Assembly (NCBI GenBank): GCA_024402635.1
Contig: JAKSTJ010000023.1
Span: 1-40,828 of the forward strand
Reading direction: 5' to 3'
Length of the DNA stretch: 40,828 nucleotides
Source: Treponema sp.
GTDB lineage: Bacteria; Spirochaetota; Spirochaetia; Treponematales; Treponemataceae
Positions 1-7,901 of this stretch are shown here, one piece after another. Under the pieces are notes generated by a model. That model searched no databases. It was not told the DNA's origin and saw nothing but the letters and a program-made list of their open reading frames with translations. Every line of letters starts with the position of its first letter. The stretch's first letter is position 1. Position numbers and translations under genes: made by a program.

Positions 1-197
1 TTTTTTTTATTTTTTCATCTGTTGCACTTGCAATTACAATCTACCGCCTTCCCCTGCCTCCAGCCTGCAAAGCAGTCTTCCGTCACCCTTTCCAGCGGGC
101 AAGTTTTTCTAAATTGCGGCCCGCAACGCCCAGAATGTAACTGCGGGTGGAAACTACGATTTTAAATTTTCTTAAAATTATAAATTATACTAAGATT
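1..197. other. Gene-free leading segment
   Basis: I see no convincing gene here. The segment is richer in GC than the genes that follow. It contains the string CCGCAACGCCC (about 124-134), whose reverse complement recurs near 34123-34133, so it probably belongs to a dispersed intergenic repeat family. With the tandem repeats that follow, the first 819 bases hold no recognisable coding sequence. Confidence 0.5.
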
Positions 198-725
198 AAT
201 TTTTCTACTCCCGCAAATAAACCCTGCAGCCAACGGCTTCCGCGCTTCGCTTGTGCAGATGTTGTCTTTGGTCTTATTTGCTCCGTAGAAAAATTACAAT
301 TGTATTTTTAAATCATGAGATTATAAAAATAAATTTGACCTGTCCCCTTTGTCACATTCTGGGATAAATAATTACATACGAATTTTTCTACTTACGCAAA
401 TTAACCCTGCAGCCAACGGCTTCCGCGCTTCGCTTGTGCAGATGTTGTCTTTGGCCTTTTTTGGCTCCGTAGAAAAATTACAATTGTTTTTTTTAAAATT
501 CATGAAATTATGAAAATAATTTGACCTGTCCCCGTTGTCACATTCTGGTTTAAATAATTAAAAACTAATTTTTCTACTCCCGTTAATATGTTCTGCAGCC
601 AACGACTTCCGCGCTTCGCTTGTACAGATGTTGTCCTTGGGCTTATTTGCTCCGTAGAAAAATTACAATTGTTTTTTGAATCATGAAATTATAAAAATAA
701 ATTTGACCTGTCCCCGATATCACAA
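198..725. repeat. Three tandem copies of a 183-186 bp hairpin repeat
   Basis: Copies begin at about 198, 381 and 567. Each opens with AATTTTTCTAC and about 90 bases later has the inverse GTAGAAAAATT, so the first ~100 bases form a long imperfect stem-loop. The arms extend through CAAATAA/TTATTTG in copy 1. Between the arms is a conserved GC-rich core (CTGCAGCCAACG, then GCGCTTCGCTTGT). Each unit ends with a conserved tail, GACCTGTCCCC, followed in the first two by GTCACATTCTGG. Copies differ by scattered substitutions and small indels. No gene is within the repeat. It resembles a REP/MITE-like non-coding element; what moves it is unknown. Confidence 0.8.
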
Positions 726-819
726 ATTTGCATAAAGTTACTCCTCAATGTAGAATAGTAGGAATAGAAATGTATAAAATAAGCGGCTAAAATATCGAAA
801 TTTAGGGAAGGAAATTTTT

Positions 820-1302
820 ATGGGAAAATCATGTATTAGTAAAGCAACTGGAAAACCTCTTTCGGCTTATGAAACTGAGAAAGAAGCTAAAGAAAGTGCA
901 AAATATTCTAAAAAAGAATTTAAATTAAATCTTTATCCATACAAATGTGAAAACTGTGGTAAATATCATCTGGCTCCAAAGGCTTCTAAAATTACTGTAA
1001 AACAGAATGCCTGTTCCTGCACGGATACTAATGGTAAACCAAAAGCTCTTTATGGTTCAAAAAAAGATGCGGAAAAACAGCAGATAAACAGTGAAAAAGA
1101 ACAGAAAGTTAAACTTTACATTTACAAATGTCCGGAAAAACGTGGCTATCATTTAACTCACCATGCTCCGGAAGAATATAAAGACATTCCAAAACCGGCA
1201 AAAAAAACAGGGCTTTTATCAAAACTTACTAAACCTAAAAAAGAAGCAAAAAAAACTGTTTCAAAAACTAAAAAAACACCTGCGAAAAAAGCAAAAAAGT
1301 AA
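820..1302 (+). CDS. Lysine-rich protein with duplicated Cys/His motif and histone-H1-like tail
   Basis: A 160-residue soluble protein of unknown function. It contains two similar ~50-residue units. Each has a GKP element near its start, a Lys/Glu-rich helix, and a YxYKC...YHL motif at its end. Unit 1 (about residues 7-52) reads YKCENCGKYHL, a possible zinc knuckle. Unit 2 (about 71-116) reads YKCPEKRGYHL and has lost the second Cys. From about residue 120 the chain is almost all Lys, Ala, Pro, Thr and Ser (PAKKAKK type), as in histone-H1-like nucleoid proteins, so nucleic-acid binding is likely. The start is supported by GGAAGG 11 bases upstream. It stands alone, with tandem repeats upstream and a broken transporter downstream. 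Confidence 0.75.
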   Translation: MGKSCISKATGKPLSAYETEKEAKESAKYSKKEFKLNLYPYKCENCGKYHLAPKASKITVKQNACSCTDTNGKPKALYGSKKDAEKQQINSEKEQKVKLYIYKCPEKRGYHLTHHAPEEYKDIPKPAKKTGLLSKLTKPKKEAKKTVSKTKKTPAKKAKK

Positions 1303-1317
1303 CTTCAGTAAAGATTT

Positions 1318-2617
1318 ATGCTAGAAATTATTGAAAAATAAATGGATACGTTAACGACTTTATCTGGGGTGTTCCTGCGGAAAAATCTTTGATAAAAAAT
1401 CTGCTTCAGATGGAAGCATTACTCCTTTTCAGGCAGTTTGTACAGCTTTGGCCGGCACAGTTGGAACTGGAAATATTGCGGGAGTTGCCGGTGCCATTGC
1501 AATTGGCGGTCCTGGAGCAATCTTCTGGATGTGGTGTTCCGCCTTTCTTGGAATGTGTACAAAATATGCAGAAGTTTTACTAGCCGTTCACTTTAGAGAA
1601 AAGAACAAAGATGGTGAATATGTTGGTGGACCAATGTATTACATCAAAAATGGTTTAAAAAAACGCTGGCATTTTCTTGCTTATGCTTATGCAATTTTTG
1701 GTGTTTTAACAGTTTTTGGAACTGGAAATGCAACTCAGGTAAATACAATTGTTTCATCAATAAATTCTGCTTTGGTAGATTTAAATCTTTATAAAGAAGC
1801 AGGATCTCCAACAATAAATCTTATAATCGGTATTTTCATTGCGGCTCTTGTTGCAATGGTTCTTCTTGGCGGTGTAAAAAGAATCGGAAGTGTTACAGAA
1901 AAATTAGTTCCATTTATGGCATTAATCTATATAATCTTCTCTCTTGGCGTTGTTTTTGTAAACATAAAAACAATTCCATCAGTTTTTACAGCTATTATTG
2001 CCGGAGCCTTTAATCCTCAGGCATTTACCGGTGGAATTATTGGAAGCATTTTCTTAAGTATGAAAAAAGGTGTTTCAAGAGGCATTTTTTCTAACGAAGC
2101 CGGCCTTGGTACTGGTTCAATTGCCCATGCCTGTTCAGATACAAACAGTCCTGCAAAACAAGGATTATTTGGAATCTTTGAAGTTTTTACAGACACAATT
2201 ATAATCTGTACATTAACCGCTTTAGTTATTCTTACAAGTGGTGTTGGAATAAATTACGGGAATGCAGCTGGAGCAGAATTAACAATTTCTGGATTTACAA
2301 AAACTTACGGAAACTGGATTTCTGTATTCACAGCTCTTTCATTAACCTGTTTTGCATTCTCTACAATAATTGGCTGGGGATTATACGGCTCAAGATGTGT
2401 TGAATTCTTATTTTCATCTAAAGCTGTAAAACCTTTCCTTGTTATTTATTCTTTTATGTCTATAGTTGGAGCAACAATGGATTTAGGCTTAATGTGGAGT
2501 ATTGCAGAAACCTTTAACGGATTAATGTCAATTCCAAACCTTCTTGCACTATTGCTGTTAAGCGGAACCGTAGTAAAAATTACAAAAGAAAGTTTTACAA
2601 AAAATCAATTAAAATAA
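1318..2617 (+). pseudogene. Broken sodium:alanine/glycine symporter (AGCS family)
   Basis: The intact part, from about 1379 on, is clearly an amino-acid carrier of the AGCS family (sodium- or proton-coupled Ala/Gly uptake in the inner membrane). It has the family motif GTVGTGNIAGV, GGPMYYIKNGL and SNEAGLGTGS, about ten membrane segments and a normal C-terminus. The start is damaged twice. ATG at 1318 reads MLEIIEK and then stops, but one extra A in the A-run at 1334-1338 would continue it into INGYVNDFIWGVPA, the normal family N-terminus, which lies in another frame (1338-1379). The frame then jumps again straight to GKIFDKKSAS, so the ~40 residues that form the first membrane segment are missing. 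A shorter product from TTG 1448 would lack that segment, so activity is doubtful. Confidence 0.85.
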
Positions 2618-2623
2618 TTAAAG

Positions 2624-2852
2624 GGACTGACTCCTTTAAAATTTAGGAATCAGTCCATAAAATCGGCCAAGTTAAAGTGTCCAATAATTGGGATGCACTT
2701 CATTTTAAACCTTCTTTAAAATTAAATACCGCAGGAAGTTTCAACTTCCAAGGATATTTAATTCGTTCGCGGGAGCGAACATGTAAATAAACAGAGTTTT
2801 GAAAAAACTCGAGTTAAATTAAGCGGCAATATTTCAGCCGTTTAATTTAAAC
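2624..2852. repeat. Cluster of short perfect palindromes
   Basis: A gene-free stretch packed with hairpins. GGACTGA...TCAGTCC (2624-2656) could terminate the transporter. It is followed by AAGTG...CACTT (about 2675-2700), GGAAGTT-TC-AACTTCC (2734-2749, inside a longer ATTAAATA/ATATTTAAT stem), GTTCGC-GGGA-GCGAAC (2765-2780), GAGTTTT-GA-AAAAACTC (2794-2810) and GTTTAAATT-type arms around GCGGC...GCCG (2813-2852). The last is followed by a T-run and is a plausible terminator. No coding potential is seen. The cluster may be the remains of an interspersed repeat like the one at 5503-5611. Confidence 0.6.
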
Positions 2853-2863
2853 CTTGCCTTTTT

Positions 2864-3106
2864 TTACCAGATTTCTGTCCAGCTGTCATCACCATAGGGA
2901 CTTCCCATTGCTTCTGTAAGAGCATTACCAATTACTTCCTTTAAATCCGGATTTTCGCAATTTTCAAAAAACTGAATCTTATCTTCCATTAAGGGAACAT
3001 AAAGAGCATTACCATCATAATCATAGGAAGGAGAAATTCCATACTCTCTGCATCGTTCTTCAATAATTGCATTTCGTTCTTCCTTATCCATACCAGCATA
3101 AATCAT
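2864..3106 (-). CDS. Small acidic hypothetical protein
   Basis: An 80-residue acidic, soluble protein with no recognised domain. A strong ribosome binding site (GGAGGA, 7 bases before the ATG) marks it as a real gene. Visible features are an N-terminal Glu/Arg-rich helix (KEERNAIIEERCREYG), a central SYDYDGNALYVPL stretch that looks like a beta-hairpin, and a C-terminus ending in WTEIW. It has no signal peptide or membrane segment. It stands alone, with a palindrome cluster beyond its stop codon and a DUF6273 fragment upstream. Function unknown. Confidence 0.65.
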   Translation of the reverse strand: MIYAGMDKEERNAIIEERCREYGISPSYDYDGNALYVPLMEDKIQFFENCENPDLKEVIGNALTEAMGSPYGDDSWTEIW

Positions 3107-3196
3107 AATCTTCCTCCAGATATTAAATTATACAATTATAATAATGCAAGGACTGTCTCAAAAAACGACACACCTCATTTTTTGTCTCAATATGAT

Positions 3197-3233
3197 AAAA
3201 AAAGGACCTGCCACTGTTTGTGACAAGTCCTTT
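3197..3233 (-). terminator. Rho-independent terminator
   Basis: On the minus strand AAAGGAC-TTGTCAC, a short loop, and GTGGCAG-GTCCTTT form a stem followed by seven T residues. It lies 34 bases beyond the stop codon of the DUF6273 fragment and would have served that gene. Confidence 0.75.
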
Positions 3234-3266
3234 ATGGTTTTGATCAATTAGATAATATCCTCAGTA

Positions 3267-3605
3267 CTATTGAAGTGAAATTGACAAAGCCGGAACAACC
3301 CCGCGTGAAGTATAGTCAACGTTGCCGTTGATGTAGGCATTGCCGTCATAGCGCACGTTGCGCACGTAAAGACTTCTGCTAAAGCCAGGAGAGCGCAGCC
3401 ACCAACTACCGCCGTCTGTTGAACTCTGGTAAGCGTAGTTAGCCTTTGCATAGTCTGTAGGCATCCTGATTCTTGCGTTTCCCTCTCCACAACTGTTGTA
3501 TGCGGCAAATCCGTAGGCCTTGATTGTAACCTCTTTTTCACTCAGAAGGAAGATCTTGTCTGCTGTGTCAGCGCAGGTATAGTCTGTTGGATTTGCAGAT
3601 TTTCT
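3267..3605 (-). pseudogene. C-terminal fragment of a DUF6273-type surface protein
   Basis: The reading frame is open from a TGA at 3606-3608 to the stop at 3267 and encodes about 112 residues typical of the end of DUF6273 proteins. It includes DKIFLLSEKEV, YGFAAYNSCGEGNARIR, PTDYAKA, GGSWWLRSPG and the closing GVVPALSISL. No start codon or ribosome binding site exists before the conserved part, and the signal peptide and N-terminal half are absent, so this is a remnant. The fragment is visibly richer in GC than its flanks. In Treponema such domains are common in secreted or surface lipoproteins. A terminator still follows it. Confidence 0.75.
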
Positions 3606-3725
3606 TCATTATTATTTTATTTCATAGATTTTAAAATGGAAATTGATTTAAATGAATAATTCTTACATTAAAAGAACAAAAAAATCTAAAGCAGAGTATA
3701 ATCAATATAATCAGGAGAATTTAAT

Positions 3726-4883
3726 ATGAACGGAAAAATTGCACCATTACCACCAATGGGTTTTAATACCTGGAATACTTTTGGCTGGAATATCAATGAA
3801 GATTTAATTAAAACTACAGCTGACTTTTTTGTAGAAAGCAGATTAAAAGATTGCGGATATGAATATATTGTAATTGATGATTGCTGGGCTGAAAAGGAAA
3901 GAGATGCAAACGGACATCTGGTTCCTGACCACAACAAGTTTCCAAATGGAATGAAAGCTGTTGCTGATTATGTTCATTCAAAAGGATTAAAATTTGGTAT
4001 GTATTCCTGCGCTGGTACTCACACTTGTGCCGGTTATCCTGGAAGTTTTGAACATGAATTTGAAGATGCTCAAACTTTTGCCAGCTGGGGTGTTGATTAT
4101 TTAAAATATGATTACTGTTACAAACCTGCTTCAGCATACGGTCCAAATCTTTATAAACGCATGGGAATGGCTTTGCGAAACTGTGGCCGTGATATTGTTT
4201 TTTCTGCCTGCAACTGGGGAAATGATGATGTTGCAACCTGGATTCGTGAAAGTGGTGCAAATCTTTACCGTTCTACCGGCGACATTCAGGACAACTGGAA
4301 TTCAATCGTTAATATTGTAAAAGGTCAGCTTGGAAAACAGGCTTACAGTGCTCCTTATTGTTTTAATGATATGGATATGCTGGTTGTTGGAATGCATGGT
4401 GTTGGTGACAACAAAGAGGTTTTAGGAACTTCAATTGGTGGCTGTAACGATACTGAATACGAAACACACTTTGCTCTCTGGGCTTTAATGAATTCTCCTC
4501 TTATGATTGGCTGTGATGTCCGCAAAATGTCTGAGAAAGCAAAATCAATTTTAATGAATAAAGATGTAATTGCCATTAATCAGGATCCTGAATGCCGCGG
4601 TCCTTATTGTGTTCGTCAGTTTAATAATCCGGAAAATGTTTTTGCTCTTGTTCGTCCTTTAACAGGCGGAGATTATGCTATTGGTATGTTCAATCTTCTG
4701 GATAAACCTTGGGAAATGTCTTTGCAGTTTTATGATATTGGTCTTACTTATTCTTCAGGTTTTGCTCTGGAATTGTATGACTGCTATGAACATAAATCTC
4801 TGGGGCTTTTTAATGAACGGGCATCTTTTAAAATTGAATCCCATGGTTCAAAAGTATTCCGTGCAAAACTTGTTAAACGATAG
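3726..4883 (+). CDS. GH27 alpha-galactosidase
   Basis: A 385-residue glycoside hydrolase family 27 enzyme (clan GH-D, TIM barrel). It removes terminal alpha-galactosyl, or possibly alpha-N-acetylgalactosaminyl, groups from oligosaccharides. Family marks in order: PPMGFNTWNTF at the N-terminus, IDDCW, GMYSCAG, the nucleophile Asp in YLKYDYC (about residue 128), the likely acid/base Asp in STGDIQDNW, then NDMDML and a short C-terminal beta domain. No signal peptide is visible, so it is probably cytoplasmic and acts on imported oligosaccharides. CAGGAG lies just upstream of the ATG, with a TATAAT box at about 3696. Length is typical for a bacterial GH27 without extra modules. A tiny Zn-ribbon gene follows 13 bases later. 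Confidence 0.92.
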   Translation: MNGKIAPLPPMGFNTWNTFGWNINEDLIKTTADFFVESRLKDCGYEYIVIDDCWAEKERDANGHLVPDHNKFPNGMKAVADYVHSKGLKFGMYSCAGTHTCAGYPGSFEHEFEDAQTFASWGVDYLKYDYCYKPASAYGPNLYKRMGMALRNCGRDIVFSACNWGNDDVATWIRESGANLYRSTGDIQDNWNSIVNIVKGQLGKQAYSAPYCFNDMDMLVVGMHGVGDNKEVLGTSIGGCNDTEYETHFALWALMNSPLMIGCDVRKMSEKAKSILMNKDVIAINQDPECRGPYCVRQFNNPENVFALVRPLTGGDYAIGMFNLLDKPWEMSLQFYDIGLTYSSGFALELYDCYEHKSLGLFNERASFKIESHGSKVFRAKLVKR

Positions 4884-4896
4884 TTTTTAAGTTTTT

Positions 4897-5097
4897 ATGA
4901 ATTATACAAATTGCAAACAATGCAACGCACCTTTGCTTGCTGATGATATGGCTATTTACATGAAATTAGTAAACAGAGGTGCTGATGAATTTTTATGCAT
5001 TGACTGTCTTGCTGAATTTTTCAATTGTACCAGAAAGGATTTAGAAAAACTGATTGAATATTATAGAAAAACAGGTCAATGTGGATTATTCAAATAA
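4897..5097 (+). CDS. Small Zn-ribbon protein
   Basis: A 66-residue protein with two CxxC pairs: CKQC at residues 6-9 and CIDC about 28 residues later. These would bind one zinc ion. The rest is helical and ends in GQCGLF. Proteins of this size and pattern are conserved in many anaerobes, but I do not know a function. It begins 13 bases after the alpha-galactosidase stop without a strong ribosome binding site, so it is probably co-transcribed with it. Confidence 0.7.
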   Translation: MNYTNCKQCNAPLLADDMAIYMKLVNRGADEFLCIDCLAEFFNCTRKDLEKLIEYYRKTGQCGLFK

Positions 5098-5129
5098 AAA
5101 TTTATAATTATAAAAAATGAGGAAATAAA

Positions 5130-5501
5130 ATGGAGAAAATTCAAACAAACAATGCTCCGGCAGCAATTGGACCTTATTCTCAGGGAATGGTAACTGGTAA
5201 TTTAATTTTTACTTCAGGACAAATTGGAATAAATCCTTCTTCAGGTAACATTGAAGCTGCAGATATTACAGGACAAACTGAACAGGTTATAAAAAATCTG
5301 AAAGCTGTTCTGGAAGCTTCCGGTTCTTCTCTGGATAAAGTTATTAAAACAACTTGTTTCTTAAAGAATATTTCTGATTTTGCAGTTTTTAATTCTGTTT
5401 ATGAAAAATATTTTACTGAAAAACCTGCCAGAAGTTGTGTTGAAGTTGCTGCATTGCCAAAAAATGCTTTAGTAGAAATTGAAGTTATTGCAGAAAAGTA
5501 A
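5130..5501 (+). CDS. ridA: RidA family enamine/imine deaminase
   Basis: A 123-residue YjgF/YER057c/UK114 protein. RidA hydrolyses reactive enamine/imine intermediates made by PLP enzymes, such as 2-aminoacrylate, releasing ammonia and protecting other PLP enzymes. Evidence: full family length, the N-terminal AIGPYSQGM motif, FTSGQIGI, and the C-terminal signature PARSCVEVAALPKNALVEIE with the substrate-carboxylate-binding Arg. A GAGG ribosome binding site precedes the ATG. It acts in the cytoplasm as a trimer in known members. It follows the Zn-ribbon gene by 32 bases and is followed by a GC-rich repeat. Confidence 0.93.
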   Translation: MEKIQTNNAPAAIGPYSQGMVTGNLIFTSGQIGINPSSGNIEAADITGQTEQVIKNLKAVLEASGSSLDKVIKTTCFLKNISDFAVFNSVYEKYFTEKPARSCVEVAALPKNALVEIEVIAEK

Positions 5502-5502
5502 G

Positions 5503-5611
5503 ACGCGTTAGGTACTGGAACAGTTTTGCGAAGCAAAAGGCGCAGCGAAGCGGAGACCAAGCGTTAGCGGGCTGTGAAAGCACCGACGGCTTTAGCCGGA
5601 ACGCCATTTTT
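5503..5611. repeat. GC-rich interspersed hairpin repeat
   Basis: An island of high GC between AT-rich genes, with short perfect hairpins TTTTGC-GAA-GCAAAA (5524-5538) and CGGC-TTTA-GCCG (5587-5598) and the strings GGCGCAGCGAAGCGG and AAGCGTTAGCGGG. There is no coding potential. The style matches intergenic repeats I associate with Treponema genomes. It may also terminate ridA transcription. Confidence 0.6.
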
Positions 5612-5664
5612 AATGACTTTTTTATTTTTTTTTAGTATCTTTATAAAAGAATTTTGGAGGAAAT

Positions 5665-5931
5665 ATGGCAGACGCAAAAATGGAAGAAACTGTAAAAGAA
5701 GCTTTAGAGATGTTTAGACCTCAGCTTCAGGCAGATGGCGGCGATATGGAATATGTTGGTATTGATGATGAAAATCGTGTACATTTGAATTTAACTGGTG
5801 CATGTGGAAGTTGTCCAATGGCATTAATGACATTAAAAATGGGAATCGAACGTTACTTAAAAGATGCCTGCCCGGAAATTCTTGAAGTTGTTCAGGATAA
5901 CGCAACAAATTATGATGAAATGGGGTTCTAA
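5665..5931 (+). CDS. NifU C-terminal domain (NFU) Fe-S carrier
   Basis: An 88-residue stand-alone NifU-C protein. These proteins bind a labile [4Fe-4S] cluster between two subunits through a CxxC pair and pass it to target apo-proteins. Evidence: VKEALEMFRPQLQADGGDMEYV at the N-terminus, then the cluster-binding CGSCP at about residues 48-52, and the usual GIERYLKDACPEI end. Strong ribosome binding site TTGGAGG. The stop codon directly abuts the ATG of the SlyD gene, so the two are translated together; both concern metal or protein maturation. Confidence 0.92.
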   Translation: MADAKMEETVKEALEMFRPQLQADGGDMEYVGIDDENRVHLNLTGACGSCPMALMTLKMGIERYLKDACPEILEVVQDNATNYDEMGF

Positions 5932-6492
5932 ATGAAAATTGAAAAAGATAAATTTGTAGCAATTCACTACACTCTCAAAGATGATGAAGGTACAGTTCTT
6001 GATTCTTCAGTTGGTTCAACACCTTTAGCTTATTTACAGGGAAACGGAATGCTTATTCCAGGTCTTGAAAAACAGATTGAAGGAAAAGAAGCTGGTGATA
6101 AATTTTCTGCAACAGTTCCTCCAGAAGAAGCATACGGAACTTATGATGAACGACTGGTTGCTAAAATTGACAGAGACCGTTTTATGGAAGGTTCGGTTAT
6201 TGAAGTTGGAATGCAGTTCCAGATGATGACTCCAGCAGGACCTTCAATTGTTACTGTAAAAGAAGTAAATGGAAATGAAATTACAGTTGATGGAAATCAT
6301 CAGTTAGCTGATAAAACTTTGCATTTTGATATTGAAGTTGTAGAAGTAAGAGATCCATCTGAAGAAGAATTAGCACAATTCCAGGGCGGAGGCTGCGGCG
6401 GTGGTTGTGGCGGATGCGGAGGAAACTGTGGCGGTGACTGTGGTGGAGACTGCGGTTGCGGTGATGGTGGATGTGGTGGCTGCGGACAATAA
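5932..6492 (+). CDS. slyD: SlyD-like FKBP peptidyl-prolyl isomerase with Cys/Gly-rich tail
   Basis: A 186-residue cytoplasmic prolyl isomerase and chaperone of the SlyD type. Residues 1-70 and about 125-145 form the FKBP domain (VAIHYTLKDDEGTVLDSS, IPGLEKQIEGKEAGDK, VPPEEAYG). The inserted IF chaperone flap lies between them (ATVPPEEAYGTYDE to VTVDGNHQLADKTLHF). The last ~37 residues are only Gly, Cys, Asp and Asn in a repeated GGxCGG pattern. In known SlyD proteins the His/Cys-rich tail binds nickel or other soft metals and feeds hydrogenase maturation; here His is absent and Cys dominates. It starts on the base after the NFU stop codon. Confidence 0.93.
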   Translation: MKIEKDKFVAIHYTLKDDEGTVLDSSVGSTPLAYLQGNGMLIPGLEKQIEGKEAGDKFSATVPPEEAYGTYDERLVAKIDRDRFMEGSVIEVGMQFQMMTPAGPSIVTVKEVNGNEITVDGNHQLADKTLHFDIEVVEVRDPSEEELAQFQGGGCGGGCGGCGGNCGGDCGGDCGCGDGGCGGCGQ

Positions 6493-6529
6493 AGATTTAC
6501 TCTAAAATCCGCAAACCATTAGTCTTTAA

Positions 6530-7108
6530 TTAAGATTCAATTGCTCCCAAGATAGACTTAAAATTTTCTTCCTGAGGAGCATTTTTTATGTCTACAGTAA
6601 TGTCGGCAATTGCCTGATAAAGATTTGTTCTTTCTGTAAAGCGTTCAAGTAAATACTGTCTGATCTGGTCAATTGATTCAGGCTTTTTAACAGCAATGTA
6701 AGCCGGTACATTTGAAAATTTTCCAGGTTCAATTTCCTGAATTCTTGCCATAATACGTTCAACAGAATGATTAATATCGATTTTTAAGAAAAGAAAACGA
6801 CCTTTAGATTTTAATTCAAGCAAAGCAGGAGCATTATCACAAATACCACCACCTGTTGAAATAATTACTTTTTTAGTTCCACAAGATTCGATTACTTTTT
6901 TACATGCAGCTTCTTCTGCAAGCATAAATTCTATAACACCTTTCTTGTTATAAAAATCCCGGACAGACATTCCCTGCATTTCTTCAATAACAGCATCAAT
7001 ATCATAAAAATCTGTTCCATAATGATCGGCAAGAGCTTTACCTTGAGTTGATTTTCCACAACTTTTGCATCCCACAAGAATCAAAGATTCAAATTTCTCG
7101 TTTTCCAT
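6530..7108 (-). CDS. Shikimate-kinase-like P-loop kinase
   Basis: A 192-residue P-loop kinase most like AroK, which phosphorylates shikimate with ATP in aromatic amino-acid synthesis. Visible: Walker A GCKSCGKST (about residues 13-21), DID in the shikimate-binding region, the STGGG motif, an Arg-containing lid, and ERTNLYQAIAD near the end. A difference is that the region that normally reads GExxFRxxE is GVIEFMLAEE, so the substrate-contacting Arg appears to be missing. The real substrate is therefore less certain. Start chosen at 7108 because AGAGGAA precedes it. It is convergent with slyD and divergent from the membrane-protein gene. Confidence 0.75.
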   Translation of the reverse strand: MENEKFESLILVGCKSCGKSTQGKALADHYGTDFYDIDAVIEEMQGMSVRDFYNKKGVIEFMLAEEAACKKVIESCGTKKVIISTGGGICDNAPALLELKSKGRFLFLKIDINHSVERIMARIQEIEPGKFSNVPAYIAVKKPESIDQIRQYLLERFTERTNLYQAIADITVDIKNAPQEENFKSILGAIES

Positions 7109-7153
7109 TAGTTCCTCTTTTTTGTATAATTAACAATAGTACAAATTTCTCAG

Positions 7154-7182
7154 TTGTAAAAGTCTATTCTTTATTGTAAATT
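7154..7182 (+). promoter_or_regulatory. Promoter, possibly leaderless
   Basis: TTGTAA (7154-7159), a 17-base spacer, and TAAATT (7177-7182). Only six bases separate the -10 box from the ATG at 7189, so transcription would begin at about the start codon and no ribosome binding site is present. Confidence 0.5.
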
Positions 7183-7188
7183 TAAAAC

Positions 7189-7851
7189 ATGTTTAATACT
7201 TTAATTTTACCATTAATTATCTGTATTGTGCCAATTTTATTTTTCTCAGTTTTATTAATTGCAGGACCAAAAATAAAATTCTGGAAAGTTCTATTCGGTA
7301 TTCTTCTCGGATTATGTGCATTTTTCCCAGTTCAATTAGTTGATGAATATGGTGTTAGAAATCTTATACCACCATACTATCCAACAAGAATTGCATTTAT
7401 TAGTTTTGTATTTTTGGCAGAACTTATAAAAGGTGCATGTATAACTCCTCTTTCTGGAAAGAAAAATACTGCCCTGAATTTTCTTTTAATTTCAATGATG
7501 GCAGGTTTAACCTTTGGATGCGGACAGTCATTTGTAGAATATTTAAATGAAGCAGGAAAAGCATTTTCAAAAGGAGCACAGTTATTGTGGCTGCCATTAA
7601 TATTAAAATTTATTTTGATAGATTTAATCAACATGGCATGTACAGGTCTGGCCGGATTATTTATTTATACATGCAAAAATAAAACTCCAAAATGGCTTCT
7701 TGTACTCTACCCTTTTGTATTAAGAGCATTATTTGAATTCTTTAACGTAAAATTAGGAATCAAATGGTTCTCGATAGCAGTAGTTCTTTTAGCATTATTA
7801 GAATGCCGCATAAAATACAAAGCCATTTCAAACACCAATGATGATTTATAA
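7189..7851 (+). CDS. Multi-pass membrane protein of unknown function
   Basis: A 220-residue protein with about six or seven hydrophobic segments, starting with one at the extreme N-terminus. Two polar groups fall within or beside membrane segments: AELIKGACITPL at about residues 80-92 and GLTFGCGQSFVEYLNE at about 105-120. The layout is loosely like PrsW/CPBP membrane proteases, but I do not see their full EExxK and EN motifs, so I assign no activity. The start at 7189 lacks a ribosome binding site, and a promoter is positioned for leaderless mRNA. The tRNA-Met promoter begins 10 bases after the stop. Confidence 0.6.
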   Translation: MFNTLILPLIICIVPILFFSVLLIAGPKIKFWKVLFGILLGLCAFFPVQLVDEYGVRNLIPPYYPTRIAFISFVFLAELIKGACITPLSGKKNTALNFLLISMMAGLTFGCGQSFVEYLNEAGKAFSKGAQLLWLPLILKFILIDLINMACTGLAGLFIYTCKNKTPKWLLVLYPFVLRALFEFFNVKLGIKWFSIAVVLLALLECRIKYKAISNTNDDL

Positions 7852-7860
7852 TTTTTATTG

Positions 7861-7889
7861 TTGACATTATTTTCTTTAACATATATTAT
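7861..7889 (+). promoter_or_regulatory. Sigma-70 promoter of the initiator tRNA
   Basis: A perfect TTGACA (7861-7866), a 17-base spacer and TATTAT (7884-7889). The expected start site is a few bases before the tRNA 5' end at 7902. Confidence 0.8.
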
Positions 7890-7901
7890 ATTTCAACACG
7901 A

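Noticed and set aside
1389..1583. 64-codon plus-strand frame at the broken transporter
   Set aside because: It is an out-of-frame reading of the symporter sequence.
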